Of a stretch of DNA of 64,000 nucleotides, positions 35,362 to 44,176 are shown in pieces (the stretch's first letter is position 1; each line of letters opens with the position of its first letter). The translations under genes and the position numbers were made by a program. Below the pieces are notes generated by a model. The model was not told the DNA's origin. It searched no databases and worked only from the letters and a program-made list of their open reading frames with translations. This DNA comes from AWTP1-13 sp963827545 (GTDB lineage: Bacteria; Pseudomonadota; Alphaproteobacteria; Rhizobiales; Hyphomicrobiaceae): NCBI GenBank assembly GCA_963827545.1, contig CAWHBI010000031.1:62001-126000 (forward strand), read 5' to 3'.

Positions 35362-37298
35362 ATGCGCTTCCTTGGGGCTCTGTTCCTCGCTCTGGCCCTG
35401 ACTGTGGACCCATGTTCGGCTCAGGGCGAAAAGCGCGTTGCCCTGGTCATCGGCAACTCGGCCTACCAGCACACTTCGCCGCTCAACAACACGGTCAATG
35501 ACGCGGCCGATCTCACGGGTTCGCTCAAGCGATTGGGCTTCGAGGTGCTCGAAGGGCGTGACCTGGACAAGCGCTCGATGGAGCGAGTGATCCGCCAGTT
35601 CGGTGTGCAGCTGTCAGGAGCCGATCTGGCCCTGTTCTTCTACGCCGGCCACGGCGTCCAGCTTGGCGGGCAGAACTTTCTAGTGCCGACGGACGCGCGC
35701 CTGGCCCATGAGGGCGACGTCGATTTCGAGGTTCTGCCGTTGGCTCTCGTTCTCAGGCAAATGGAGCGGGAAGCAGGACGAGCCTGCTCCTGCTGGACGC
35801 GTGCCGTGACAACCCGCTGGCCAAGAACCTCGCGCGCAGCATGGGCACGCGCAGCTCGCACATCGGTCAAGGCCTGGCCGAGGTCAAAACCGGGGTCGGC
35901 ACCCTGATCGGCTTCTCGACCCAGCCCGGCAATGTTGCGCTCGACGGCACGGGACGCAATTCGCCTTATACCGGAGCCCTGCTCAAGCACATCGAGGCGC
36001 CCGGCAAGGACGTGAGCGCCGTTCTTGTCGCGGTCCGCAACGAAGTCCTGAAGGCGACGGCTGGCAAGCAGGTTCCTTGGGAGCACACCTCACTGACGGG
36101 TGTGGTGCAGCTGAGGGCGTTACCCGCGTCTCCTCCGGCCCAAGACAAAGTGGCGCCGGCCCCGGCGCCATTGTTCCCGCCACAATTGAGCGAGGCTTCG
36201 CAGGTCTGGCCTCTCGTGAAGGATACCACCGATATTCGCGCGTTGGAGGCCTTCCGGCGCCAGTACGGCTCGACCAATTCGTTCTTTGACCGGCTTGCCG
36301 AAGCGCGCATCGAGGAGTTGAAGCGCACTCAGGTCGCTGCCGCCGGTCCACCGCCGACGCCTAAGCCCGAGTCAATGCCGCAAGCGAAGCCGGCCGTTCA
36401 GATCACTCCTGCACCTCCTCCACCACCGCCAGCCGGTTGCTCCGGCGTCGAGGCGCAGGTCGGGTCCGAGCGTCGCTGCTTGAGACCCAGGGACATCTTC
36501 AAGGATTGCCCGAGCTGTCCGGAGATGGTGGTGATCCCAGCGGGCGTGTTCAGGATGGGATCCAACGACGGCGACAGTGACGAAACTCCGGTGCACGACG
36601 TAACGATCGTCAGGCCGTTTGCAGTCGGCAAGTTCGAGGTGACGTTTGCAGAATGGGACGCGTGCATTGCCGACGGCGGCTGCAACCATCGGCCAGACGA
36701 CATGGATTGGGGACGTGAGCGCCGCCCAGTGGTCGATGTGTCCTGGAACGACATTGTCCACTCCTATCTTCCCTGGCTCAATCGCGCGACCGGCAAGCAA
36801 TACCGCCTTCTGACAGAGGCCGAGTGGGAGTATGGGGCCAAAGCGGGGACCACGAGCCGGTATGCGTGGGGCAACGATTTGGGCCGGGCGCTGGCCAATT
36901 GCGACATCTGCGGAAGCCAGTGGGACAACCGGCAAAGCGCCCCTGTCGGCTCGTTCCGGGCCAACGCCTTCGGCCTGTACGACATGCACGGCAACGTGGC
37001 CGAGTGGGTGCAGGACTGCTACCAGGACAGCTATGCCAATGCCCGCTCGGACGGCCTGCCCGCACCGGAGCGCGAACGCGGGGCCGTCGCCGAGCAGCGA
37101 AGCCGGACCATCGGCGATCCTGACGACACAGACCAGGCTGGACGAAGGCCCCAGGGTGACGTGGCAGGGTGCCACCGCGTCCTGCGTGGCGGCTCTTTGG
37201 AGAGTGGCCCGCACTTTCTTCGCTCTGCGCACCGCAACTGGAGCGCAGCGGACATTCGCAAGCGGAGCTCCGGCTTCCAAGTCGCCAGAACCTTGTGA
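35362..37298 (+). CDS. Caspase-like domain fused to SUMF1/FGE domain (one frameshift)
   Basis: A signal peptide (FLGALFLALALTVDPCSA) precedes a C14 caspase domain: RVALVIGNSAYQH, LNNTVNDAADLTGSLK and the catalytic His in LFFYAGHGVQ. A one-base deletion at about 35777 then breaks the frame. Restoring one base gives TSLLLLDACRDNPLAKNL, with the catalytic Cys, and continues into the downstream frame. A proline-rich linker follows. The C-terminus is a formylglycine-generating-enzyme (SUMF1) domain: EMVVIPAGVFRMGS, LLTEAEWEYGAKAG, GLYDMHGNVAEWVQD and RVLRGGS. About 645 residues in all, exported. In such fusions the SUMF1 part is often a ligand-binding rather than an enzymatic module. Confidence 0.82.
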
Positions 37299-37849
37299 CC
37301 GCTGTCGTTGAATTCCAGGAAGCCGACCGGAAGCGCTGGGATGATCTCGCGCGTCTCTTCGAGGAGCGCGGCGGCCCGAAGAGCTGCTGGTGCATGGTGT
37401 GGCGGCAAACGCCCGTTGAGGCAAAGCACAGGGATGGCAAGAGCCGCAAAGCAGCACTCCTTTCGCGGGTGAGGAGCGGCGTGCCGATCGGGATCCTCGC
37501 CTATTGCGAGGGCACGCCCGTGGCATGGTGCTCGATCGCGCCCCGATCAACCTACAGGCACCTGGGCGGCACCGATGATTTCGTCGACGATGCAAATGCG
37601 GTCTGGTCGCTTGTGTGCTTCTTCATCAAGCGCAAGTTCCGCGGCCAAGGAATGACCGACCAGCTGCTTCAAGCCGCCATTGCGCACGCCCGCCGCCGGG
37701 GCGCGAAGATCGTCGAGGCCTATCCCGTTGACCGGGGTTCGCCAAGCTATCGGTTCATGGGGTTTGTAAGTGTTTTCAAGAGGGCTGGATTCAAGCAAAT
37801 CGGAACCGCAGGCACACGACGCCGCGTTATGCGTCTAACCCTTGCTTGA
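37295..37849 (+). CDS. GNAT family acetyltransferase
   Basis: The 184-residue protein has WDDLARLFEERGGPKSCWCMVWR near the N-terminus, then PVAWCSIAPRSTY, VCFFIKRKFRGQGMTDQLLQAAI (acetyl-CoA loop) and SPSYRFMGFVSVFKRAGF. This group is often annotated N-acetyltransferase. A GTG at 37295 overlaps the stop of the caspase-SUMF1 gene (GTGA) and is the probable start, giving translational coupling. The linkage suggests a joint role, but none is known. Confidence 0.82.
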   Translation: MTAVVEFQEADRKRWDDLARLFEERGGPKSCWCMVWRQTPVEAKHRDGKSRKAALLSRVRSGVPIGILAYCEGTPVAWCSIAPRSTYRHLGGTDDFVDDANAVWSLVCFFIKRKFRGQGMTDQLLQAAIAHARRRGAKIVEAYPVDRGSPSYRFMGFVSVFKRAGFKQIGTAGTRRRVMRLTLA

Positions 37850-37880
37850 GCTCGCTGCTCAGATGGAGCAGCGATCGAGC

Positions 37881-38498
37881 CTATGCATCGCGCCTCGCCT
37901 TGCGCAACTGCACGTAGAGCGCACCCTGGCCGCCGTGGCGAACGCCGGCGGCCGTGTAGCCGAGAACGACAGAACGAAGGTCCGGCTCCTCCAGCCACTG
38001 CGGCACGCCACGCCGCAGCACGCCACGCTGAGGTTCGCCCATGGCCTCGGCCAGAGGATCGCGGGTGTCTGTCTCACCACCCTTGCCGGTGATCACCAGA
38101 ACCGTCCGACAACCGCTGGCCTGGGCCTCCAGCAGAAAAGCACGCAAGCGTGCGCGCGCGTCGCGCTGGCGCGCTCCGTGCAAGTCGAGCCGGGCATCGA
38201 TCTTGGTCTTGCCGGAAGCGATCTGCCGGGCCGTGCGGCGGTCGAACTCGGCAAGCGGCGCAGGGCGCTGTGTCTTTGGCGCGGGCCGATTTGACACTGC
38301 AGGTGTTGCGGGCGGCATGGTCTTGGCTGGCGCAGCCGCAGATCGCGCCGGCACCGTTGCGGCAGGGGCGCCGCCGGAGGGCACGCGCGGCTTGCCCTTC
38401 GCCTTGTCGATGGAGCGCGTCAGCTCTTCCCACAGGTCGGCTTCGTCGGAGGTGACTGTGCGGCGGCCACCCCCCGACTTGCCGCCCGTACGGCTCAT
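37881..38498 (-). CDS. Smr/MutS2-domain protein
   Basis: The 205-residue protein has a polar N-terminus (DEADLWEELTRSIDKAKGKPR), a low-complexity Pro/Ala linker and a C-terminal Smr domain: IDARLDLHGARQRDARARLRAFL (with the LDLHG motif), TVLVITGKGGETD and GALYVQLRK. Smr domains are nucleases acting on DNA or stalled-ribosome mRNA. Its start overlaps the stop of mltA by four bases; the two form the usual alphaproteobacterial mltA-smr pair. Confidence 0.9.
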   Translation of the reverse strand: MSRTGGKSGGGRRTVTSDEADLWEELTRSIDKAKGKPRVPSGGAPAATVPARSAAAPAKTMPPATPAVSNRPAPKTQRPAPLAEFDRRTARQIASGKTKIDARLDLHGARQRDARARLRAFLLEAQASGCRTVLVITGKGGETDTRDPLAEAMGEPQRGVLRRGVPQWLEEPDLRSVVLGYTAAGVRHGGQGALYVQLRKARRDA

Positions 38499-39797
38499 TG
38501 CTGGGTCTTCTGCGTCGCCGCGTTCCCGGTCGCCGGCTCCGCCTTGGCAGACTCGGTATTGGGAAGCAGCACGAAGAACTTGCCCGGATGCTTGGTGACG
38601 CCTGCGACCTTGGCAGCTGCATCGCCTGAGCCGAAGTAGATGTCGCCGCGCTCGGGGCCCTTGATGGCCGAGCCCACGTCCTGCGCGATCATCAGGCGAT
38701 TGAACGGCCCGGTCTTGGGCACGTGCGTCATGGTGGGCGCACTCACGTAGACTGGCGTTCCGAGCCAGTGAAAGCTCGGGTCGAGAGCCAGGCTGCGCCC
38801 TGGCGTGAGCGCGACATTGGTGGCGCCCAGCGGCGCGCCCGCCTCCTCACCCTTGAGCTCGCGGAAGAACACGTAGGACGCGTTTTGCCACATCACCTGC
38901 TTGCCGCGCTCGGGATCGGCCTTCAGCCATTTGGCGAGCGCGCCCATTGACACCTTGTCGGCAGCAAGCAGGGCCTTGTCGATCAGGTAGCGGCCGATCG
39001 AGCTGTAGGGGTGGCCGTTCTTGCCGTCGTAGTGCACGCGAATGGTGGTGCCGTCGGTGAGCTTGACGCGCCCCGAACCCTGGATCTGCATGAAGAAAAC
39101 GTCGACGGAATCGGCGAAATAGAGCAGCTCCAGGCCTTGCCCCTTGAGCGCGCCCTGCTCGATCTGCTCCCGCGTGTAGTAGCGGCTCGGTGCCCTTCTC
39201 GGTCTTGCGTACGTGCGTGAGCGTGCCGGCCTTGACGGCGCCGCGCTCCGTCTCCGACACAACGTTCACGAGATCGGGCGGGCGCTTGTAGATCGGTGTC
39301 TGATAGGCGCCCTCGGGCTTGCGCGAGCCCTGCAGCATGGGCTCGTAGTAGCCGGTGAGCAGGCCTTGCGGCCCCTTGTGGACCACAGCGTTGGGCGTGA
39401 AAGAACGCTCGAAGAACGTGCGAGCGTTGTCCTTGCTCTTGATCTCGCCGGCGAGCCGCGCCGCCTCGCTGCACACCCCCACCAGCGCTGCGGGCGGCGG
39501 CGTCTTGTCGGTGCCCGTCCTCTCTCGCGCACTGGCGATCACGCGCTCGCACGACTTCGCAAAGGTCTTGAAGGCCGCGAGGTGATCGTCCTTGGTCCAG
39601 CCCGGGAGATCGGCGAACGTGACCGGCTGGTAGGAGGCCCCGTTGCTCTTCGAGCGCGTCTTCATGCTCGATTCCGGCGGCTTGGGCTGAGGATCTGCTG
39701 TGCTGCCGGCCGAAAACCCCGCCGCCGCCACCGCGCCGAGCACAGCACTAGCGATGCGTCTGACAAGAACGCTGGAACCCAAGGCGCATTCCCCCAT
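38495..39797 (-). CDS. mltA: Membrane-bound lytic transglycosylase MltA (one frameshift)
   Basis: Part one (39797 to about 39183) has a signal region and VTFADLPGWTKDDHLAAFKTF, GLLTGYYEPMLQGS and DLVNVVSETERGAV. Part two (from about 39182 to 38495) has YYTREQIEQGALKGQGLELLYF, VFFMQIQGSGRVKL, HYDGKNGHPYSSIGRYL and the 3D-domain end RLMIAQDVGSAIKGPERGDIYFGSGDAA with catalytic aspartates. Removing one extra base near 39182 joins TEKGTEP to YYTREQ, so this is one gene of about 430 residues. MltA cleaves peptidoglycan to 1,6-anhydromuropeptides. Likely a sequencing error rather than a dead gene. Confidence 0.87.
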
Positions 39798-39832
39798 CTG
39801 GAACCCTGCGCATCTTTCCGTCGCAAGATGGG

Positions 39833-40577
39833 CTAATTTGCGGCCTGCGTCGCGACCAGCTTCCAGTTCGGATTGCGCGACATCGCCTCGCGCGCGAAGG
39901 TCCAGATATCGGTCACTTCCCGGATGCGCTTGGGATCACCGTTGATCACGCCGCCGGCCTTGTCGCGCGTGGCGGAGATCAGCTCGCTCACGAACTTGAC
40001 GGTGAGCTGGGCCATCCCGCCCCTCAACTCGGCCTCGACCAGGTCCGCCGACTTGATGCCAACGAAGCTCTGATCCATCTGTTCACCGCGATTTTCCCGT
40101 TCGCCGATGGCGCCGCTGAAGCCCTCATAGACCTCCGCGCTCAGAAGATCCTTCAGAAGTCTTGCGGTTGCCTTCCGCGAAGGCCGTGACGATGATCTCG
40201 TAGGCCTTCTTGGCGCCCACCAGGAACTGGTCTGGATCGAAGGTCGGATCGACGCGAACGATGTCCACCAGACCCTTGCCGATCTCGCTGTTACCCGCGG
40301 CATACTCCCGCACGCGCTGCTCGCCGTCGGCCTGGGCCTGCTGCTCGGCAGCCGGCCGCGCCTCGACGTCCTCCCGCTCACGCCGCGGCAGGGTGACAAC
40401 CTTGTCCTGGCCAGCAAGCTTGCCGTTGCGCTGGCTGGCTTCCTGCTGCGCCCGGTAGCGCTCCAAACGCGTCTGCTCATGGCCGGTCCGGCGGCCCAGC
40501 ACGCTGCGCAACTTGAGGAAGATCACGACCGCCAGAACGAGAAACAGTAGTGTGGTTACGTCGATGTTACCGCCCAT
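39833..40577 (-). CDS. Tim44/TimA family protein (one frameshift)
   Basis: The N-terminus has one membrane helix (VTTLLFLVLAVVIFLKL), then a charged linker. The Tim44-like C-terminal domain starts at FLVGAKKAYEIIVTAFAEGNRKT and continues after a break with LKDLLSAEVYEGFSGAI, QSFVGIKSADLVEAEL and VTDIWTFAREAMSRNPNWKL. One extra base near 40157 separates the parts. Corrected length is about 247 residues. Alphaproteobacterial Tim44-like proteins are membrane-bound relatives of the mitochondrial import factor. The gene is divergent from fxsA, the usual order. Confidence 0.87.
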
Positions 40578-40776
40578 CACACCCTAGCTTTCGTGCCAGT
40601 ACCTCAACCCGTCTGATGTAGGTTGCCGCGCCGGCAAGAACCAGACCCTGCTGCTGTCGTGTCTGGCCCCAACGTCAAGGTTTTCCGCCGCTGCTGAGCA
40701 AATCTTAGGGCATTGCAAGGCGCAAGCCAACCAGAATGGCCTACATTATGGTGGGCCGAGGCCTAAAGGACGCCCC

Positions 40777-41304
40777 ATGCCCAGCCTTGCCGTAGGCTTG
40801 ATCTTCATTCTGGTGCCGGTGCTGGAGCTGGTCCTGCTCATCAAGATCGGGCAGTGGGTAGGTGTACTGCCGACATTGGCGCTCGTGGGTACTACCGCAG
40901 TCACGGGCGCCCTGATCATTTCCCAGCAGAGCTTCACGGTCCTGCGCCAGACGCTGGAGGCTATGGGCGAGGGCCGGCCACCGCTTGCCCCGGTGCTCAA
41001 TGGCCTGTTCCTGATACTGGCCGGCGCCTTGCTGCTGACCCCCGGACTCATCACCGATGTCGCAGCGCTCCTGCTGCTGGTGCCGCCCATCCGGCGTGTC
41101 ATCGCGCGGTGGAGCGTGCAGCGGCTGCTGCGGACAGCAACCGTGAGGGTACATGAGTACGGTGATGGCCCGGCATCGGCATCCGACACCCCCCGCCGCC
41201 CGCCTGCGGGAACCGCCGACGGTCCTGTCATCGAAGGTGAATTCGAGCGCCTGGACGAGACGCCGACCGGGTCGCAGCGGGATGATGGAAGCCGCCCGCA
41301 GTGA
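40777..41304 (+). CDS. fxsA: FxsA family membrane protein
   Basis: The 175-residue protein has three to four hydrophobic segments in its first 105 residues and FxsA motifs (LELVLLIKIGQWVGVLPTLAL, then TTAVTGALIISQQSF and LLTPGLITDVAALLLL). The C-terminal 65 residues are polar. In E. coli FxsA reduces exclusion of phage T7. Here it sits in the conserved Tim44/fxsA/secB block. Confidence 0.9.
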   Translation: MPSLAVGLIFILVPVLELVLLIKIGQWVGVLPTLALVGTTAVTGALIISQQSFTVLRQTLEAMGEGRPPLAPVLNGLFLILAGALLLTPGLITDVAALLLLVPPIRRVIARWSVQRLLRTATVRVHEYGDGPASASDTPRRPPAGTADGPVIEGEFERLDETPTGSQRDDGSRPQ

Positions 41305-41394
41305 CCCGTTCGCGGCGGCGGCGTTGCCGGAGGCCGTGCGGCCATGCTAGCCACCGCCAGCAGGCTGCAGGTTGCGAGAGAAGGATGACGGGCG

Positions 41395-41904
41395 ATGGCC
41401 GAACCGACGAAAGCCGGCAATGGCGGCGATAGCAAGCCCCCCGTCGGCGATGCGCAGCAGGTGCAGGTACGGGTTGTCGCCCAATACATCAAGGACCTGT
41501 CGTTCGAGAACCCCAACGTCCTGAAGCTCGTGGGGAACCCCGGCGAGGCGCCCAATCTGCGAGTCGACGTGAACGTCAATGCCAGCAAGGTGGCCAACAA
41601 CACGTTCGAGAGCGTCATCAACTTCAAAGCCGAAGCCAGCAACAAGCTTGGAACCATCTACGACCTCGAGCTCGCCTATGCCGGCATGTTCCAGATCGAG
41701 AACATGCCCGAGGCGTCACTGGAGCCGTTTCTGCTGATCAATTGCCCAGCCCTGCTGTTTCCCTTCGCCCGGCGCCTGGTAGCGGACTTGACGCGCGAGG
41801 GCGGTTTTCCGCCGCTGTTGCTCGACCCCATCGATTTCGGCACCCTGTACGCGCGGCGCATGCAGGAAAGGAGTGCCCAGGCCCAGCCCAAGCCAGCGAA
41901 CTGA
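41395..41904 (+). CDS. secB: Protein-export chaperone SecB
   Basis: The 169-residue protein shows the SecB core: QYIKDLSFENPNVLKLV, LRVDVNVNASKV, YDLELAYAGMFQIENMPEASLEPFLLINCPALLFPFAR and REGGFPPLLLDPIDFGTLYARR. SecB is a cytosolic tetramer that keeps precursors unfolded and hands them to SecA. Length and sequence are standard. Confidence 0.96.
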   Translation: MAEPTKAGNGGDSKPPVGDAQQVQVRVVAQYIKDLSFENPNVLKLVGNPGEAPNLRVDVNVNASKVANNTFESVINFKAEASNKLGTIYDLELAYAGMFQIENMPEASLEPFLLINCPALLFPFARRLVADLTREGGFPPLLLDPIDFGTLYARRMQERSAQAQPKPAN

Positions 41905-41974
41905 GGCGCGGTGCCGTGGCTGTTCAGGCTGCTGTGGTGATCGCGAAGTTCGTCACACTGTGCCGCAGACGTAG

Positions 41975-42079
41975 AACCTGGCGATCTCAAGCGGCTTTGC
42001 GGATCAAAGCCACATGACACGCCAGTTCAAGAAAGCCTACGGCGTCGCGCCGGGCCGCTGGCGGCGGTTGGCGAGCTGA
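41975..42079 (+). pseudogene. Remnant of an AraC-family regulator (C-terminal HTH only)
   Basis: Reading from just after a TAG at 41972 gives NLAISSGFADQSHMTRQFKK, then AYGVAPGRWRRLAS and a stop. This is the second helix-turn-helix and end of an AraC/XylS-type activator. Nothing of the first 200 or so residues remains upstream, where secB ends 70 bases earlier. It is therefore a gene relic, and the antisense small gene overlaps it. Confidence 0.75.
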
Positions 42080-42247
42080 CGCATCGTCGGCGCGAGCGTC
42101 ACCCTCGTCCCCCTCCTCGTTGCAGGAGACGGGAAACTCCAAATCGGGGTCCCAGCAGTACATCTGCGGCTGTACGCTGGCTTCGGCCGCAGGGGCCAAA
42201 CAGATCGCGCCGAGTATGATCAGGATAAATCCAAGCAGTGAGTTCAT
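41987..42247 (-). CDS. Small exported hypothetical protein
   Basis: An 86-residue frame begins with a good signal peptide (MNSLLGFILIILGAICLAPAAEA) behind a G-rich stretch that can serve as ribosome-binding site. The mature part starts SVQPQMYCWDPDLEFPVSCNEEG and has two cysteines and an acidic run. The last 25 or so residues are encoded antisense to the AraC relic and look unselected, so the original 3' end may have been replaced. Unknown function. Confidence 0.45.
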   Translation of the reverse strand: MNSLLGFILIILGAICLAPAAEASVQPQMYCWDPDLEFPVSCNEEGDEGDARADDASARQPPPAARRDAVGFLELACHVALIRKAA

Positions 42248-42370
42248 GTGCCCCCCCCGCGGCTCTTACGACGCCAAACAGTCTCACGAATCTCTGGATC
42301 GCAGAGACGTATCTGGAGACGCAAGCAGGGCGGCAGTGTGACGCAATGCGACCTCAAGCGTGAGCTGGAG

Positions 42371-42521
42371 CTAGAGCAGGATCGCTTCGGATCGAATCGC
42401 TTAGCCTCAACTGCAACGTGGCGGCCGAAGCGTGAATCCTTCTCTGTTCATGGACTTGAGAGCAAGATTCACGTTGCATGATCGAAGCAAAAGGCTTCGA
42501 TCAGAAACGATCTTGCTCTAG
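42371..42521. repeat. 151-bp MITE-like element with 14-bp terminal inverted repeats
   Basis: CTAGAGCAGGATCG at the left end and CGATCTTGCTCTAG at the right end form imperfect (one mismatch) terminal inverted repeats. Inside lie further self-complementary pairs (GCGTGAATC/GATTCACGT and TCGAAGC/GCTTCGA). There is no open frame. It has the shape of a non-autonomous mobile element or REP-like palindrome of Hyphomicrobiales. Confidence 0.65.
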
Positions 42522-42594
42522 TGTCCCGAACCCGAAGTTCGCACACACTTCGCGGCAATCGGGCTTGCGAACTTCGGGTTCAAAAGGGACACTA
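42519..42594. repeat. 76-bp palindromic element TAGTGTCCC...GGGACACTA
   Basis: The ends are TAGTGTCCC and GGGACACTA. The inner arms GAACCCGAAGTTCGCA and TGCGAACTTCGGGTTC pair perfectly, with four extra bases (AAAA) bulged on the right arm. It abuts the 151-bp element, sharing its last bases, and has the same length and layout as the element at 42609-42684. Confidence 0.7.
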
Positions 42595-42608
42595 AAATCA
42601 TAGAGTTG

Positions 42609-42684
42609 CTAGTGTGGCTTTGGTTCAGAAGTTCCCTCCCCACCTAGCCGCGAGCGATGGGGAACTTCTGAACCGCCACACTAG
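42609..42684. repeat. 76-bp palindromic element TAGTGTGGC...GCCACACTA, covering the dnaQ stop
   Basis: The ends CTAGTGTGGC and GCCACACTAG and the inner arms GGTTCAGAAGTTCC and GGAACTTCTGAACC are complementary; three extra T residues are bulged on the left arm. It mirrors the preceding 76-bp element in opposite orientation with different but compensating stem bases. The dnaQ stop codon (42681-42683) lies inside its terminal repeat. Confidence 0.7.
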
Positions 42685-43383
42685 GCGCCTTTCAGGTAGC
42701 TCAACCAGAGAGCGTGGGGCCCCAACGTCTCGACGAAGGCGCGATGGGCGGCCTCCACCTCCTCGGACACGCGCGAGGCAAGGGGGGCGGGGCGCGGTCT
42801 GGCTTTGGCCGCGTGCGCCCGCAGGGTACTTTCCACCGCACGATAACCGTTCAGCCCCAGCGTTGCTTGGCGCTCGCCGAGCAGCTCGACGTACACGCCC
42901 GCCAGCAGCATCGAGTTCGAGCAGGGCGCCGTGCTTGGTGCGCTGCGACAGATCGATGCCGTAGCGCTTGCACAGTGCATCGAGAGTGTTTGGGCCGGCG
43001 GGATGGCGCCGTCGCGCCAGCGCCAGCGTGTCGACGACGCGGTCGAACGTGAGCAGGGGCCGAGAAAGGCGACCAAGCTCGGCGTTGAGGAAGCCCAAGT
43101 CGAAGGTGGCGTTGTGCGCCACCAGCGGCGCATCGCCGATGAAAGCCAGGAACTCGTCGGCCACATCCTTGAAGAGCGACTTGCCCTTCAGGAAATCCGA
43201 GGTGAGGCCGTGGACGGCGACGGCATCGGGATGGATATCGCGCTCGGGGTTGAGATAGCGGTGGAACTCGCGGCCTGTTGGAATGCGGTTGATGATCTCG
43301 ACGCAACCAAGCTCGATCAGGCGATCGCCGCCCGTGGCATTGAGACCCGTCGTCTCGGTATCCAGCACGATCTCGCGCAGCAT
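42681..43383 (-). CDS. dnaQ: DNA polymerase III epsilon subunit (one frameshift)
   Basis: The N-terminus shows the DEDDh exonuclease: MLREIVLDTETTGL (Exo I, DxE), AHNATFDLGFLNAEL (Exo II) and HPAGPNTLDALCKRYG leading to the expected Exo III. After KHGALL the frame breaks. One extra base near 42917 removed gives DSMLLAGVYVELLGERQATLGL, the normal DnaQ C-terminal part. It ends in LWLSYLKGA. Corrected length is about 233 residues. It is the proofreading subunit of the replicase. Downstream of coaE on the same strand, as usual. Confidence 0.9.
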
Positions 43384-43422
43384 TCTGTCAGTCCCATGCC
43401 GATACGCGAGCACTTCCGATCT

Positions 43423-43543
43423 CCCTCTCCCCGTTCTTACGGGGAGAGGGTTGGGGTGAGGGGCGGCACAAAGCGCCGGTGTAGCCCCTTGGCCGCCCCT
43501 CACCCTAACCCTCTCCCCATGCTGAAGAAGCATGGGGAGAGGG
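43423..43543. repeat. Compound palindrome between dnaQ and coaE
   Basis: Two small hairpins (CCCTCTCCCC...GGGGAGAGGG at 43423-43450 and CTCTCCCCATGC...GCATGGGGAGAG at 43511-43541) are placed so that a 26-base arm (43441-43466) also pairs with 43493-43518 with one mismatch. It belongs to the CTCCCC/GGGGAG family seen elsewhere in the window and fills nearly the whole intergenic gap. Confidence 0.75.
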
Positions 43544-43558
43544 AATAGGTGCGCCACA

Positions 43559-44176
43559 CTACGCCCAATACTCCGCGTAGGCCGTGCCTTGGCGGCCGTT
43601 CAACGTTTCGATGATTCGATCGACCTGGGAATCGGTCTCGGCGAAAGTGCCGCTGGTGTCCACTACGAAATCGGCCCGCGCACGTTTTTGCTGATCCGGC
43701 ATCTGCCGCGACAGAATCTGCTCGAGCTTTTCGAGCCCCATGCCCGGCCGCTGCATGACGCGCTCCCGCTGGGTCTCGGCGGGCGCGCTGCATACGATCA
43801 CCACGTCGACGCGGCGCTCGCCGCCCGTCTCGAGCAACAGCGGGATTTCGAGCACCGCCATGGCGGCGCCCTTGGCCGCCTCGGCGCGCAGGAACTCGCG
43901 CTCGGCTGCCAGCACCAGAGGATGAACGATGGCCTCCAGCCGCTTGATCTGATCGGGCTCGTCGAGCACCGCCTGGCCGAGCTTCTGGCGATCGACCTTG
44001 GCGCCGTCCGTGGTGCCGGGAAAGGCGGCCTCAATGGGAGCCACCGCGGCGCCCTCGTAGAGCTTGTGGACCTCGGCATCGGCGTCGCAGACGGCGATGC
44101 GGAGCGCGCGGAGACGGGCGGCGACCGTCGACTTGCCCATGCCGATGGAGCCGGTGAGACCGATGACCAGCATCAT
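43559..44176 (-). CDS. coaE: Dephospho-CoA kinase
   Basis: The 205-residue enzyme starts MMLVIGLTGSIGMGKSTVAARL with the P-loop. It has DADAEVHKLYEGAAV (the CoaE signature DAD), LEAIVHPLVLAAERE, VLEIPLLLETGGER and the lid RVMQRPGMGLEKLEQILSRQ. It phosphorylates the 3'-OH of dephospho-CoA, the last step of CoA synthesis. Its first ATG overlaps the aroE stop (ATGA). Confidence 0.95.
   Translation of the reverse strand: MMLVIGLTGSIGMGKSTVAARLRALRIAVCDADAEVHKLYEGAAVAPIEAAFPGTTDGAKVDRQKLGQAVLDEPDQIKRLEAIVHPLVLAAEREFLRAEAAKGAAMAVLEIPLLLETGGERRVDVVIVCSAPAETQRERVMQRPGMGLEKLEQILSRQMPDQQKRARADFVVDTSGTFAETDSQVDRIIETLNGRQGTAYAEYWA

Noticed and set aside
39266..39552. Alternative frames over mltA as separate genes
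   Set aside because: They are shadows; conserved MltA sequence lies in the two frames joined at 39182.
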